Of a stretch of DNA of 64,000 nt, positions 43,774-55,436 are shown in pieces (the first letter of the stretch is position 1; every line of letters begins with the position of its first letter). Origin of the DNA: Bidens hawaiensis (Eukaryota; Streptophyta; Magnoliopsida; Asterales; Asteraceae); contig JAIQDT010004230.1 in NCBI GenBank assembly GCA_021521415.1, positions 186,001 through 250,000 of the forward strand, written 5' to 3'. The notes beneath the pieces are model-generated. The model searched no databases, was not told where the DNA came from, and was given only the letters and a program-made list of their open reading frames with translations. The translations under genes were made by a program, and so were the position numbers.

Positions 43774-44015
43774 GGATTGATTTCTTTGAGAACCGCTTTG
43801 AGTTTTAAGAACTCGAAAGAACTCAACGTAACAACTACACATGTGTAACTAAAGTTTAAACTTTTGTAATCAACAAAAATCTTTATTCTCTCCTGATTCA
43901 TTTTTTAATCAAATTTAATCTCAGCCACATATTCTAACTCATTTAATTAAATGTGATCCAAAATTGGGTTCTTAAAGTTATTACAACTCATCAAGTTCTC
44001 AAAATATCCCTCCCC
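43774..44015. mobile_element. MULE-like MITE, 242 bp, with a 10-bp TSD
   Basis: The perfect duplication ATTATATTAC lies at 43764-43773 and 44016-44025. The ends share TTTGAGAAC and TGAGTT in inverted orientation. Mutator-type elements give 9-11 bp duplications. Noncoding. Confidence 0.75.
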
Positions 44016-44569
44016 ATTATATTACTATTTGTAGCAATTAAACCATTACACCCCAAAATCAAATTCACACCCCTTGCTGACTAGGCGTCACGTGTGGCAA
44101 TTCATCTCAATTTGTAGCTCATCCACCACGCATAGCCTTAGTAGCCTGCATGCCTTAGGTAATCTCAAACCCAATCAATATCTACCTATACTATTAAAAC
44201 AATTGAGTTTGTGCCCACATGCCCTCAGCCTATTGGCCTAATCCTAATATTTCCATTTATATCAACCATTTCTTTATTTTTCTTGACAATAAAATAATTC
44301 TAATAGAAAATCAAATATTACACAACCCATTTGTATTAATTTTCTATTAATTTTATTATCGGATTTTCCATAAATAACTTGCAATCTTAGAATTTCTTAC
44401 TATTAAAATAATTTTATATTAAATTAAAAAAGACCTCATATTGAATGCACACATTTATTATATCTTATAACTCATGACTCATTTAATCCTAATATTTCAT
44501 GACACGTTTGTTAGTTATATGAGATAATTGAAATTGATAATTGATAATTCATGTCCTTATTGTATGATT

Positions 44570-46016
44570 TTGTAAATGGCGACATTCGTCAATTTTTTAA
44601 CTCGAAACCTTACCCGTTTCGATTTTTGGAAAACCCTAAAATTTTATGTTTTTATACGAGTATTTAGATAGTAAAACGCTTTTTAAAACTTTGTAAACTT
44701 AACTTTTTTATAAGAGGCTATTTAAACTTGTGCTTATGATGTAATGATAGCATGTTATTTGTTAATAACGGCTTAAATTATTATTCTTTCCATATCCTAA
44801 TAAATGGTTAAATAAGATAATAATTAGGAAATATGCTTTTCAAATTTAAAAATTTAATTATGTTAAATTTAATATTTTTTATTCTGAAAATTATTCGTAA
44901 TATTGGGATTGTTATAGAGTAAGTGAGTTATATCACTAAATGAAAATTCAAGTAAAGCTAAAACATAAGTCAGTTACGATTTATAGATAATTAAAGAAAA
45001 TTGAATTTTAGGAATAATTATAATAATTATTGCATTCATAAATTGGAATGAACTAAATTATCGATTCACCATAAAAAGTTTTGAATATCCTATGAAACTG
45101 ATTAATAATTGTCATTATTAGCATTAAAAACATGTTTTCAAAACCGGTATTTATCAAGGTGTATAAACCATCCATTCACTTGTTTCTTTATTATGAATCA
45201 TAATCATAATTGAATCGCATACTTGCAAAATGTTAGAGATATTCAGGAAACAATCATCATTTACCAGGCTGTAATGAGTCAGGTTTGTCTAGGGTTTTGA
45301 TTATGTTATTGTGATTGTTGATTGTGTTGGATTTAATTGTTGATTAAAATTTTGCAGTTTGATGTACATCAGAACATGTAGAGGGGGGAATGTTAAATCA
45401 CATATATCTAGGCATGATTAAAGGAGGTAAATTTGATTCGTCATAAGTTACTTTCTTGACCATTTGTTTTTTTTTTCTTCAAAGAAAAACTTATGTTATA
45501 TTAGGCTCACGTTTATTATATTTTGTTAAATACGACTACTGTACATTGCTATTAATTACTATTTTTTTAATCCCAATTCTCAATAGCAAACGAATACATT
45601 ACCCCTGCTTTTGGATGGGCTAAGAGAGCATCAATGTACACGGGTCCTAAGCTCTCTGCATATGTCTACATATATGTATATGTGTGTGCATATCTTTTGG
45701 TTATTAATGACTACTGTAAAATGTTTATAATATCTATGATTTCGTTATCCACCCACTGAGCGTTTCACTTAGACGTGCTTTTGTATTGTTGTTTTCTTGT
45801 GCGTTAGGTATTCAAGATTATCCACGAAGAATAGATCTAAGGCTTTGAAAAATTTTTAAAGACCAAGAGTTTTATGAAAAGAAATAAACGACGTCTTGTA
45901 CTCATTTTTGTAATTATTGTAAAAATGTGATGTTCTATCATTAATGAAAATGTAGCATTGAATTCTGACATACTGTAAAACTGACACGTCTGCCCTAGCG
46001 TGGGCGGGGTGTTACA
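44570..46016 (+). mobile_element. Ty3-type LTR (probable 5' LTR or solo LTR)
   Basis: Ends GGGCGGGGTGTTACA, the usual terminus of plant chromovirus LTRs. It is followed at 46018 by TGGTATTCAATAA, a weak match to the initiator-Met primer binding site. The upstream 1.4 kb has the A/T-rich texture of such LTRs. The left boundary is approximate, and no pol follows. Confidence 0.5.
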
Positions 46017-46319
46017 ATGGTATTCAATAAAATAGTAACTTCAGAGAAATAAGTCGTTAGTCAATCACATTGATTATTGTGTATAAAAAATTAAGGGACA
46101 AACATTGTATGGAATTAGAGAAAGAAACCTATTTCCGTTATTAAAAAATTCAAACAACCTTAAATATTCAAATACTTAATAAATTTAATTTTTGAATTCG
46201 TTAGTCAATTGGCATTGTCTATATAAAAATAAGGCACAAAATATGTATCCAATTATACTAAGAGACTCATTTTCATTGTTAATAAATACAAACACATTTG
46301 AAAATGTGTTTTCTTAGCA

Positions 46320-46823
46320 AAATTGAAGATTCTCGGGTAATAAAGATCACGGAGGCTTGGTTAAGCTTTTGATGATTATTACAGGGCATGTGCGGTAGAT
46401 TCTGTCAAGGTGGTTTTGTGATGAAACTGATCATTTGTTGTTGAGTAGTTGAAGATTTAACCTTATCTTATGAACCGATTACGGTTGAGATGATTTATTA
46501 GGCACCGGGTTGCAGATCAAAGATCTCGATAAAATTTGGATGGGTTTACACTGAAGGGGAGATCTGATATGGAAGACGTCGGGTGATTGGTAGATTTGTG
46601 AAGCTACAAGATAGATTCATACACTGCTGGTTGACGACATGATTGATGTTGCATATATATGTGAAGTTCAACCTTGAAGATCACAGTGCAATGTCTGAAG
46701 ATCGAGTCCTACCAGAAGAAGAACACATAAGAAAATTAGTTTAGGGGTGTCTGTTAGTGCATGTTTTGTAACAGATGATCTTTAGTGTTTGTTAGAATTG
46801 AGAGCAACGGTCAAGTGGGAGTC
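46320..46823 (+). mobile_element. Copia-type 3' noncoding tail
   Basis: Noncoding sequence with GAAGATCGAGTCCTACCAG-like phrases that typically precede the polypurine tract of SIRE-like elements. It ends in GTCAAGTGGGAGTC (46810-46823), directly before an LTR. RNase H and everything upstream are missing. Confidence 0.55.
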
Positions 46824-47339
46824 TGTTGGTGCATTTTGTGACCGTCGCTATGCAATTATGACCAGCTGGGATGAAGTTGTGGAGGGAGCCAACTGCGCCA
46901 TAGGTGAAGTTAGAACAACTTCACCTATTGGTGAAGTTAGGACAACTTCACCTTGAGGCCCAAGCTCAAGCCCAAGCCCACGAAGATGTTTATCTATATA
47001 TATGTGTGTCATGTTTAGGGTTAAGGTAATTTTGAGAGAAAACAAAACAGAAAGAGAGTATTGTATGTAGCCGTTATATTGTTTAGAGAGAAACAAATAG
47101 GGCGAGTCTCGTGGGCAGACCCGAGGTAGAGCTCACCATGGGTCGGCCGTAATATGTTTTCTCGTTCAGTATGTAATGTGTTCTGATTAATATATAAAGC
47201 GATCTGCAGATCTGTTTATTCCATTCGAGTGTTTGTTTGTGTTCTTCGTCTCCAACACCATAAACGGGTCTAGGAGGATTCCGCACTCCTAGCCTCCGTG
47301 CGGATCTCGTATCGATCAACGACGAATCGGGGACTTACA
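46824..47339 (+). repeat. Copia-type 3' LTR, 516 bp
   Basis: Begins TGTTGGTGCATTTTG and ends GGGGACTTACA. The start matches that of the SIRE-like element on the other strand (TGTTGGTGCATGATG). It contains two tandem copies of GGTGAAGTTAGRACAACTTC at about 46902-46954 and ends with a GC-rich R/U5-like part. Later Helitron/MITE sequence follows. Confidence 0.75.
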
Positions 47340-47730
47340 TTTAGTAAATCCATAAAAGAAATGATTCAAAAAAACTAATTTTGGTGTATCCTAATTTGAC
47401 TATTAAGAGGTTAATAATATTTAACAATACCCTTTTCTATGCTTTCATATTTAGGAGACAATATTCTTATTCAATACATAATATTAGTGGTCAGACACAT
47501 TTAAAGTAACGGTTGTCGTAAATAATTAGTTGTGTTTGTATATTTCGTGTATTAACGTTAATGAGTTAGATATTCAAATAATTACTCCTTGTAGTTTGTC
47601 GTCTCCTTACTCAATTGTATTGTATATCACAAACAAAAATTATGACACAAAACAGTATGGTCTTCTACTATCAAACGTATTTTATTTTTTAAAAAATTCA
47701 AACCACCTAAAATATTCATATATTAACCAA

Positions 47731-49401
47731 CTAGCTTTAGAGCCCGTGTAGCACACGGGATGATCAAAATAATTAAATGACAAATAAAGCAATACATAAT
47801 GTATATGGAAAAATACATTACATCTACGCATGTATCATTATACATAAATTGATTTTATTTATATTACAAAATGATTTTTTCCAAAAAAAATAATAAACTT
47901 AATAAAAAAATAACGCACCTACAAAAACATGCCCAAAAACACTTCATCTATTGGAAATTTATTATCAGTGTCATATATGTATGAGTTAAAGAAATTTGGT
48001 TACGAACCAATTTCGAAGAATACTTCTCATATAATAATATTTTTGAGCTACACTATGATAAAGATTTTGATAGGTTTAAGGGGTTTCTCGACTTTGCCAA
48101 TTGACAAAAAAAATAACAGGTTAACCCGTTTAATTTTGTAAATGTTTTGCTTCACTTGAACATAATTTTGTACAACATGTTTCACATACAACTGTCTAAT
48201 CACTATTCAAGGAAAAGTCAATGCTGACACAAGTGTTTCTAATTTGACAAAAGTTATAAGCATTGATAGGTCTAGAGGTGGCATGCCGGAAGTGTTTGTC
48301 ATTTTTTATTAAATTTTAATAGTTATGGGAAAAATACTCAATGTGCAAATCCCGAATCTTTTGACTATTTCCAAAAATGCCCTTAAAAATAAATTCGAAA
48401 CTCAATCACAATTAAAATTCTAACATTCATTTGTTTTACATTTTCAAGTCAAAAATTTGAACCCGTAACAAGTTTGACGATAAATCTATTTGCACTCTCA
48501 AGTTTTTAAAAATATTCAGATTACCTCTATTTTACTTGAAACAAATTGAACCAAATGTAGTTAATTTGTACCAAAAGATCTATTTACCAACTTTTAACCC
48601 TTAACATCAAATTTAAGTTTCACAAAAAACCCTAAGCAATCCTTGATAAAAAAACCTAAAAAACTAAATATGATAAACTTTATTATATTTGAAAGTGATA
48701 CTATTCTTACAATTTAACACATATTTTGTTATATTTGAAAGTGATTGGTATATACTATATTTACAATTTAACACATATATGTATAGTTTACTAAATTAAC
48801 CAAAAAAATAAATAGATAGATTTAAATTATATATTTATAATTTATAAATTTATATGACAATGTACAAAAAAAACAATAGATAAATGGATTTATTTTTAAA
48901 AAATGGATAAACTTTTAAGCATATATTTATAATTTAATGATTAAAAAAATTACTTCGTAAATTGAAAGCATATTAGATTTTTTTTATTTTTTAATTTACA
49001 ATATTCAATAATAAACATAGTATAATATGTTAATGATAAGATTTAAAATTATATTTTTTTCAGTATTTAACAAACACAGTTTGTTATTGATTTTTATATT
49101 TCACCAAGTATGTTGTGAAACATATTCTGTCAATGTATAGAAGTATAACATGTAAATATTTATTTTTATAAAAGTGTATAGATATAATATAATTAGAGTT
49201 TAAAGAAAAATAAATAATTTAATCATGTTATAGATATAAATATATAATATAAATGAAGTGTAAATAATATAAATGAAGTGTAAAAGGAAAGTAATTAATT
49301 ATTGATATATGACATATATTAGTTTTGGAGCGAAAAAAATGTGAGGATTAACCAAAAACTGACACGTGTCACAATTAGTTTACTTTATTAGAATAGGTAG
49401 A
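47731..49401 (-). mobile_element. Helitron, non-autonomous, 1671 bp
   Basis: On the minus strand the 5' end is TCTACCTATTCTAATAAAG preceded by A. The 3' end is CTAG followed by T (47731). A perfect 7-bp hairpin CCCGTGT-AGC-ACACGGG (plus-strand 47743-47759) stands 12 bases from the end. The interior is very A/T-rich without Rep/helicase. All structural criteria for a Helitron are met. Confidence 0.75.
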
Positions 49402-50260
49402 TTTACCAATGTAACTTCTGTATTCCGTAGTCAACTAGCCATTGTCTATCAAAAAATAACACATAAAATATGTATGGAATTGTTTTAACATACTTATTTA
49501 CATTGTTGACAAATTCAAACAACCCTCCATTATAACATGGTAGAATTCCTTGTATACATCAATTATTAGAAGCAATTTCTTAGAAGCAATCTTTTGGGTT
49601 TTCTAAATTTAACTATGGAAACTTTAATACTTTGTTACCAAATTCAAGGTTTCCCTCCATTATAATATGTTGATTCATTGAATTCCTTAGATTAATTGAA
49701 TTCCGTTTATAGATCAATTCCTACTAACAATCTTCCGGTTTTCTAATTTACCTATGGAAAGTTGAATTTTTAGAAATATATTATTTTCTACAGATATTAA
49801 CACTACATTAGTTTATTTTTCTCAGTACAACCAACAACATTTTTTTAATCCATTATAAATACTTAGTCAATTTGCCTAAATCCAATTACATTATAATTTT
49901 TATATAATGTGTACGTATTTTCGACATGATGCTTCGTAAGAACGACCGACATGATAAGTTTCAGTTATCTTTTTGACAATATAATTTCTTAAGTTAAGTC
50001 CTTAAGTTCTATATTATGTGTTTGCAATATTTATTACAACATTTATTTGTAAAATATATATGTTTTTATAGATTTTTTCATGTTTTTTATGATTTTACAT
50101 TACATTAATTTGTGTACTTAAGTTACGAACGTAATAAATATCGTCTTGTCGTCTCCAAAACTATACTACAAATTATCTTGTCGTTTAAAATTATATGTAT
50201 TTGTTAGACGATTTGTATACTTTCACCCGTGTCGTACACGTGTCAATAGCCTAGTTTAGG

Positions 50261-50263
50261 TGA

Positions 50264-50299
<36 letters not shown>

Positions 50300-50300
50300 C
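50261..50300. repeat. (ATT)n microsatellite
   Basis: About twelve ATT units, a few bases after the Helitron 3' end. Confidence 0.95.
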
Positions 50301-51521
50301 TTTTAAGAATGGTGCACATTAAAGTAGAATACTGCATATATATGAACCCATTCAACTATGTTGTTTAACGCTCCGGTCTTAGTTATCTTTTTAAATATTT
50401 TATTTGCTTACGCTTATTATTGATATTCGTTCTGAAATGATATTAAGTATTCATACGTTAATATAGTCGTCGCGATAATATCACAGTGTTAGACTGCGTA
50501 TACAAAGGGACACATTAAGCCTTGGCATTCAGTTTAAACGTTGCACATGTATCTTACTTATGTATGTACGCTCACATATTCTACTTTTAAGGGTCGGTGT
50601 GGCTTATCCCACATTCTTAATTTTGCATAACACAATGTGTTATTAATATTTCTACTACCAAGTGATACTTCTATAAGACAATTAATAGTGACACTTAATA
50701 TATTATTAACTAGCTTTTGAACCCGTGTATTACATGAGATTTTTCAAATAATAAAATAAAAAGATTCATGATTTGAAAGAAATGAACAAAATTAAAAGTA
50801 AAAATTAATAAAATATATAGTACAAACAATAAGAAGTTTAAAATCTCAAATTTACAAAATCGACTTTTTATATACAATATTTGCACAAATTGTTTTGACC
50901 AATTACCCGTGGGTAACTATGATGAATGAGATGAGAGATTAAAGCATTAAAATAAAAATTATAACCCATTTCTCAAAATTGTTTTGTCACATGACCCATA
51001 GATTGTTAGGATAAATAAGATGAGAAATTAGATAATTAGAAATGAAATTATAACCCATTTGCCAAAATTATCTTGACCCATGACCCATGAATTAAATGAG
51101 AGATTAGAGAATTAGAAAGGAAATTATAACCCATTTATCAATATGGTTTTGCTTCATAACCCATGGATAAGTAGGATGAATGGAGAAGAGATTAGGCCAA
51201 GAATGAATATGGGATTGCCACATCATTTTCATTCCGTTAATCTTTAACATTGTACATAGATGACCACAACCATATATTCTATCTTAATTATTGATATAAA
51301 TCAAAAATATATTTCGCTCAATTTCTAGGAACATTACAAAACTGTGTTATTAACTCGTGAATTAAACTACAAATTTTATATTGACGACTCGTACGCCGTA
51401 TGTATTCGTTTATGGTTTAGTAAGTGATTATTATAATTACTTTGACTTATTAAAATAATCCTTTGTGTATTTTACTATAAGAGAACTTTGCTCACATAGC
51501 GAGCCCGTACAACTTGATGTG
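50301..51521. other. Intergenic; possible third Helitron 3' terminus at 50710
   Basis: At 50710 the plus strand reads ACTAGCTTTTGAACCCGTGT, the inverse of the 3' end of the Helitron at 47731, but the hairpin partner is degraded. Its 5' end was not located. Repeats of AACCCATTT and GACCCATG phrases occur at 50900-51180. No gene seen. Confidence 0.4.
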
Positions 51522-51887
51522 TTATATATATAAAAAAATAGTCCTTAAAATCAGGGTTGTTACACAAAATGGACGAATGATGTTGTAATAAACTTGCAAG
51601 TTCGTTGATATATTCTGATAGATCCTTGATCTTCTCATAAATGAAATAATCCCGTAAAAAGTTTCATGCTCATCATAATCGTGTCCCAAAAATGCAACTA
51701 TGTTATGACTAGGATTGACCACCAATTGAACAACTACAGCCTGTTGTTCTTCTTGTTCGGGTACTTGCTGCTCTTGAATAATTTGGGCCTCGTGAATAAT
51801 TTCTGGTTTAACTTGACCCTCGGGTACAATATTCTCTTGTTGATCCACCAATACTATACAATACGAGACGATTAGCATTGAAAACAA
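51522..51887 (-). pseudogene. N-terminal fragment of the extra ORF
   Basis: The frame has a Gln/Glu-rich start (VPEQEEQQAVVVQ), then NPSHNIVAFLGHDYDEHETF, IISFMRRSRIY and YYNIIRPFCVTT. The HN.VAFL...F..II.F..RS.I pattern is what I know as the N-terminal domain of the extra ORF of Asteraceae copia elements. It ends after about 120 codons; the later domains are missing here. It lies in the older element that was split by the SIRE-like insertion. Confidence 0.5.
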
Positions 51888-52343
51888 TGAAAAATGACCA
51901 TTTTACCCTCATTCTCTTAATCAGTCAAGATCAATGAAAGGGTCATATGCTTAATAAAAACCATGATCCCTATGCTTCATCTAAGACCCATTCGCTTAGA
52001 TTTAATTAGCGTATGGCTCATACGCTTCCATGATGGTTAACGGAAGTCAAAAGACTGTTATCTTCTTCATTTGCTTGATGGACATAAGCGAATAAGATCC
52101 ATTTGTTGAATCATCCATTCACCCAAGATTTAAGAGAACGTCCTCAGTGAATGAAAGATAAAATGGCAGCAAATGAACTCCAAACATCATAAAATCTAGA
52201 ATCAATTAACCAAAAAACTCATGTGATAAACTCAAATTTGTGTACATTCAGAATCGATAAACCATCGATAACACTATTGTCACAACTGATTTTAATTTGA
52301 ATAACATGTAATGGGTCAATTTAGTCTTTTTGAGTCCGTTAGG
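51888..52343 (-). repeat. Leader of an older element, with AAGCGAAT/ATTCGCTT motifs (part 2)
   Basis: Noncoding leader upstream of the extra-ORF fragment. It contains CATTCGCTTAG (51989), CGTATGGCTCATACG, CATTTGCTTG, ATAAGCGAATAAG (about 52083) and CATTCACCC variants. The same motif family occurs at 60979-61175 on the far side of the SIRE-like insertion, so the two segments are halves of one interrupted element. Confidence 0.55.
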
Positions 52344-52348
52344 GTTTA

Positions 52349-52759
52349 TGTAGGTTCCCATCCGGATCTACACAGGAGTATCTCGTAACATGAGGGTGCG
52401 GAATCCCCTACGTATACGATACGAGTGTTTATACGAGCAATACGTAAATGACACAAAACACGTAAACACAAATGTTTACTTGTTATATCACGATGTAGAG
52501 AAACAAAAACACCAAACAAGTATCACGTCTCGATACAAAACCGAACTGCCAAGTCACTTAATAAAATGGCTGAAGTTAGGTTTAAATATCACGACAACTT
52601 CGCCTAACACCCTAGGCTAAGTTGACCCTAACTTCGCCACTGAACAAGTTCGCCAAAACATAAACTTTACTAACACGTTCAACTAAACATTAGAACAATG
52701 TAACGATTACATACACAATAGACACTAGATAAATGAACTACTGGCATCATGCACCAACA
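52349..52759 (-). repeat. SIRE-like 3' LTR
   Basis: On the plus strand it runs TGTAGGTTCCCATCC to GCATCATGCACCAACA. The polypurine tract (minus strand GCCAAGGGGAAGTC, 52760-52773) adjoins. It contains inverted pairs of GAAGTTAGG and CTTCGCC near 52571-52640. Confidence 0.93.
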
Positions 52760-55330
52760 GACTTCCCCTTGGCAGTAGCTTCATATCTCTTATACCTTCG
52801 CCATGTCTTGTAATCCAAAAAGCGCGTATCCACCGTCTTCCAGCATGAACACCTTGTCTCACACAAACTGAGACCACCCTTTGGTATTTCTTCGCTTCGT
52901 CTTTCCTAGCAGGGATATAAAAGATCTTCTTATCATTGAGTACCTGCAAATCAGCTTGAGACAAGTTAACCAAGTGCATAGGATCATACACTCTCAAGAC
53001 CTCTTGTTCATCTTGATCTTCCATCACGGCTTCGGCAGTCTGGCAGTCAACATACCACCACTTAAGATCCTTTAACACATCCTGAGGTATAATATTCATT
53101 GGAACCTCTTTCAAACAACGAATCGGCTTGTACTTCATCACCATCCAGGGCTTGCCATTAGCCCACATTCCCCGTTCAACATCTTCAGTTAACTTCCCCT
53201 TTTGAGGCTTTAACAGTTCAAACTTTTTCTCCTTAACAACTTCCTTCCACACTATCTTTCCAACCCATCTAGCAAAATCATCATCACTTCTATTGATCAA
53301 CCTTAACCGAGCCAAATCCTTCACTTCACACTCAGGCAATGTATTGAGCGATTTCAATCTCTTAGCAAAGTACTGGATCCCATCATATCTTTTCACCACA
53401 AACAAATTTAACTAATCATCATATAACCAACAAATAATTCCTTTCTTCGATTCAGCATAACCTTTGATATTATAACTTTTCTTGAACATCGCAGGTACCA
53501 CTGGCTTCTTTGTTTTGGCAAACCACTGAGCACATCCTTCTTTCCACCTTGGTTGTTCCTCCTACTCAGAATCACCCGACACATTATCACCTTGACCCAA
53601 ACTTTCTTGACCAGCACTAGGAATGTCATGCTCAACACTGTCATCAAGTATCTCACCTTCCTCTAAGCCACTATTCAATCTGTTCACCAATTTTCTCAAT
53701 CTCACTGAAAGACAGCACATCATCACCCATATCATCCTCATCATCTACCACCACGGTCTCACCACCTGCACTACCCGATGGAGCAGTAGACTCCCCCTGA
53801 GATGTGGAAGCCCCAAGAGTTTGTTCAGTTCTTGGCAGCTTACCACCTGCATCTTTCGATGCATTGGGATCATCATCTCTGTCCTGTCTTTTCTTCATTC
53901 TCAACTCATCACCTTTGCAGCTAGTCTCCCCCCTGAGATGCTAAGAACTGTTTCAAAGCATCAAAGAGTTTACCATGTTCGATAAGAAGTGATGACTGAA
54001 TCTGGTTCTCAGCCACGAGCCATTGAATAGCTTGTGGCTGAATGAGATTTATCCGTGACTGCTCAGCAAAAACTCTTTCTAGAGCAGCAATCCGCTCATA
54101 ATCCGACAAGGTAGTATCAAAATCAAAGTTCATGTGAGAAGTATCCTGAGCATAAGGTGGTGGAATTCCCAAGCTTACGGAAATATCAGATGTAGACTGT
54201 ATAGTAACTGTGGCTGAAATAGAGACAGATAACCCGACAGTAGCTACCAGTGTGGACTTAACAAACCTAGCAACCACCTCCGATGGAGTAATAGAATAAG
54301 GTGGTAAGGAAACAATCTCTAGTGTTGACACCTGTACCGTAGAAGGAGCAATGGATAGTGCTGACAAAGCCACCATTGGTACACTTGAGGTCATTGGTAA
54401 CGGATTAGACGAAGATGGAGGTAACATAGACATACCAAATAATGATGGTGGGGCAAAATGAACAACACTTGAACCTTCACCAACTTTAGCCTTCTTAGAT
54501 CTGCGTACCAAGGCATACAACTCCTCCTCATAATCTGACTCACTATCATCTGAATCCTTCTTCCGTTTTCTCTAGATCCTTTCTTGTGTAGCAAGAACTC
54601 TTTGTGCTTCAACAGTGTCATCAGTGGAAGAATCAGATAAAGTTTCCTCAGAATCCTCCACTGAGGCAATTGACGGACCCACAAATGTATCAATCATAGA
54701 AGCATGCACACCAGAAACCTCAACAACTGAGGCTTGAACTTCAGTAGGATCAACCCTATCCATATCAAAGAAACCTTGCCCTCCAAAGGCAACCTCAAGA
54801 TCAACTTGTTATGCGGGAGCTACGTCTGGTTCAAAAATAGGAATTTATTGAACCACCTATGGTGGTTGAACCACAGGAGGTGGTTGAGGAATATCAACTT
54901 GTTGCGGAGCTGGATCATTAAACTCATCCTCTGGTGGAGCAACATAAGCAGGGTTCACAAGATACCCAAATAAAGCAGTGTGCCTCGGTGGAAGTTCAGG
55001 CTTCTTCGTGCACTGGATGACTTACATTGTGCAAAAATCCTCTTGTTTATACTTTCCACATAAGAGTTAGGGTGACGTTGTGGCAGATTGGGGGCAACAT
55101 GATTAAGAATCATATGTAAGAATCTGGGATACATTAAGAACCGTTCCCGTGCCATGGCTCGCCGCTGACGAACGATCTCATAGAATACCATCTGACTGAA
55201 ACTATACGGCTTGTTATAAGTCAAGTCGGTCATTGTAGATTGCATTGTCGCACCCATACCATCAGATCTAGCCTTGCGACCAGACATGCACACAATCAAC
55301 ACGTGCATTAAGAAACGCCACTGGTCCAAC
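52725..55330 (-). pseudogene. Extra ORF of the SIRE-like element (middle and C-terminal parts)
   Basis: In order: QWRFLMHVLIVCMSGRKARS and FLMYPRFLHMILNHVAPNLP (55329-54955). A low-complexity Ser/Thr/Val-rich stretch and a coiled-coil-like part follow (54520-53921, YERIAALERVFAEQSRINL, ending LKQFLASQGGD). Then come an acidic Ser-rich part (53904-53562) and a basic, structured C-terminal domain (53405-52725, RYDGIQYFAKRLKSLNTLP, IPQDVLKDLKWWYVDC, RVYDPMHLVNLSQADLQVLN). Stops and frameshifts separate the parts. Position 3' of pol corresponds to the env-like ORF of SIRE elements, but I see no signal peptide or clear membrane anchor. Function unknown. Confidence 0.6.
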
Positions 55331-55368
55331 AGAAATCCCTTTCTACGTTGTGAATCTTCTAACGGACA

Positions 55369-55436
55369 TGAAGGATGTCACTGGTCATACCCACGATCAG
55401 TATGATTCCTGTTTGGATCTACAGTGACATCCTTCA
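55369..55436. repeat. 15-bp inverted repeat at the pol/extra-ORF junction
   Basis: TGAAGGATGTCACTG (55369-55383) is repeated exactly in inverted form at 55422-55436, with a 38-bp loop. The right arm lies in the last recognisable RT codons (NYQMALKDV). The left arm lies just before the extra-ORF part, so the structure marks the deletion point. Confidence 0.85.

Larger units (their letters stand above)
44181..50254 (+). mobile_element. Probable composite Helitron, 6.07 kb, non-autonomous
   Basis: The 5' end TCTACCTATACTATTAAAAC is preceded by A. The 3' end is ...CTAG followed by T, with a hairpin (CCCGTGT/ACACGTG, one mismatch) 12 bases before the end. These are Helitron rules: insertion between A and T, 5' TC, 3' hairpin then CTRR. 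The same terminal sequences occur in the minus-strand Helitron inside it. It holds a Ty3 LTR, a copia 3' end and that Helitron. No Rep/helicase frame. Pairing of these two ends over 6 kb is an inference. Confidence 0.45.

Noticed and set aside
53623..53985. 120-codon plus-strand frame in the SIRE-like element
   Set aside because: Serine- and histidine-rich shadow of the acidic extra-ORF segment on the other strand.
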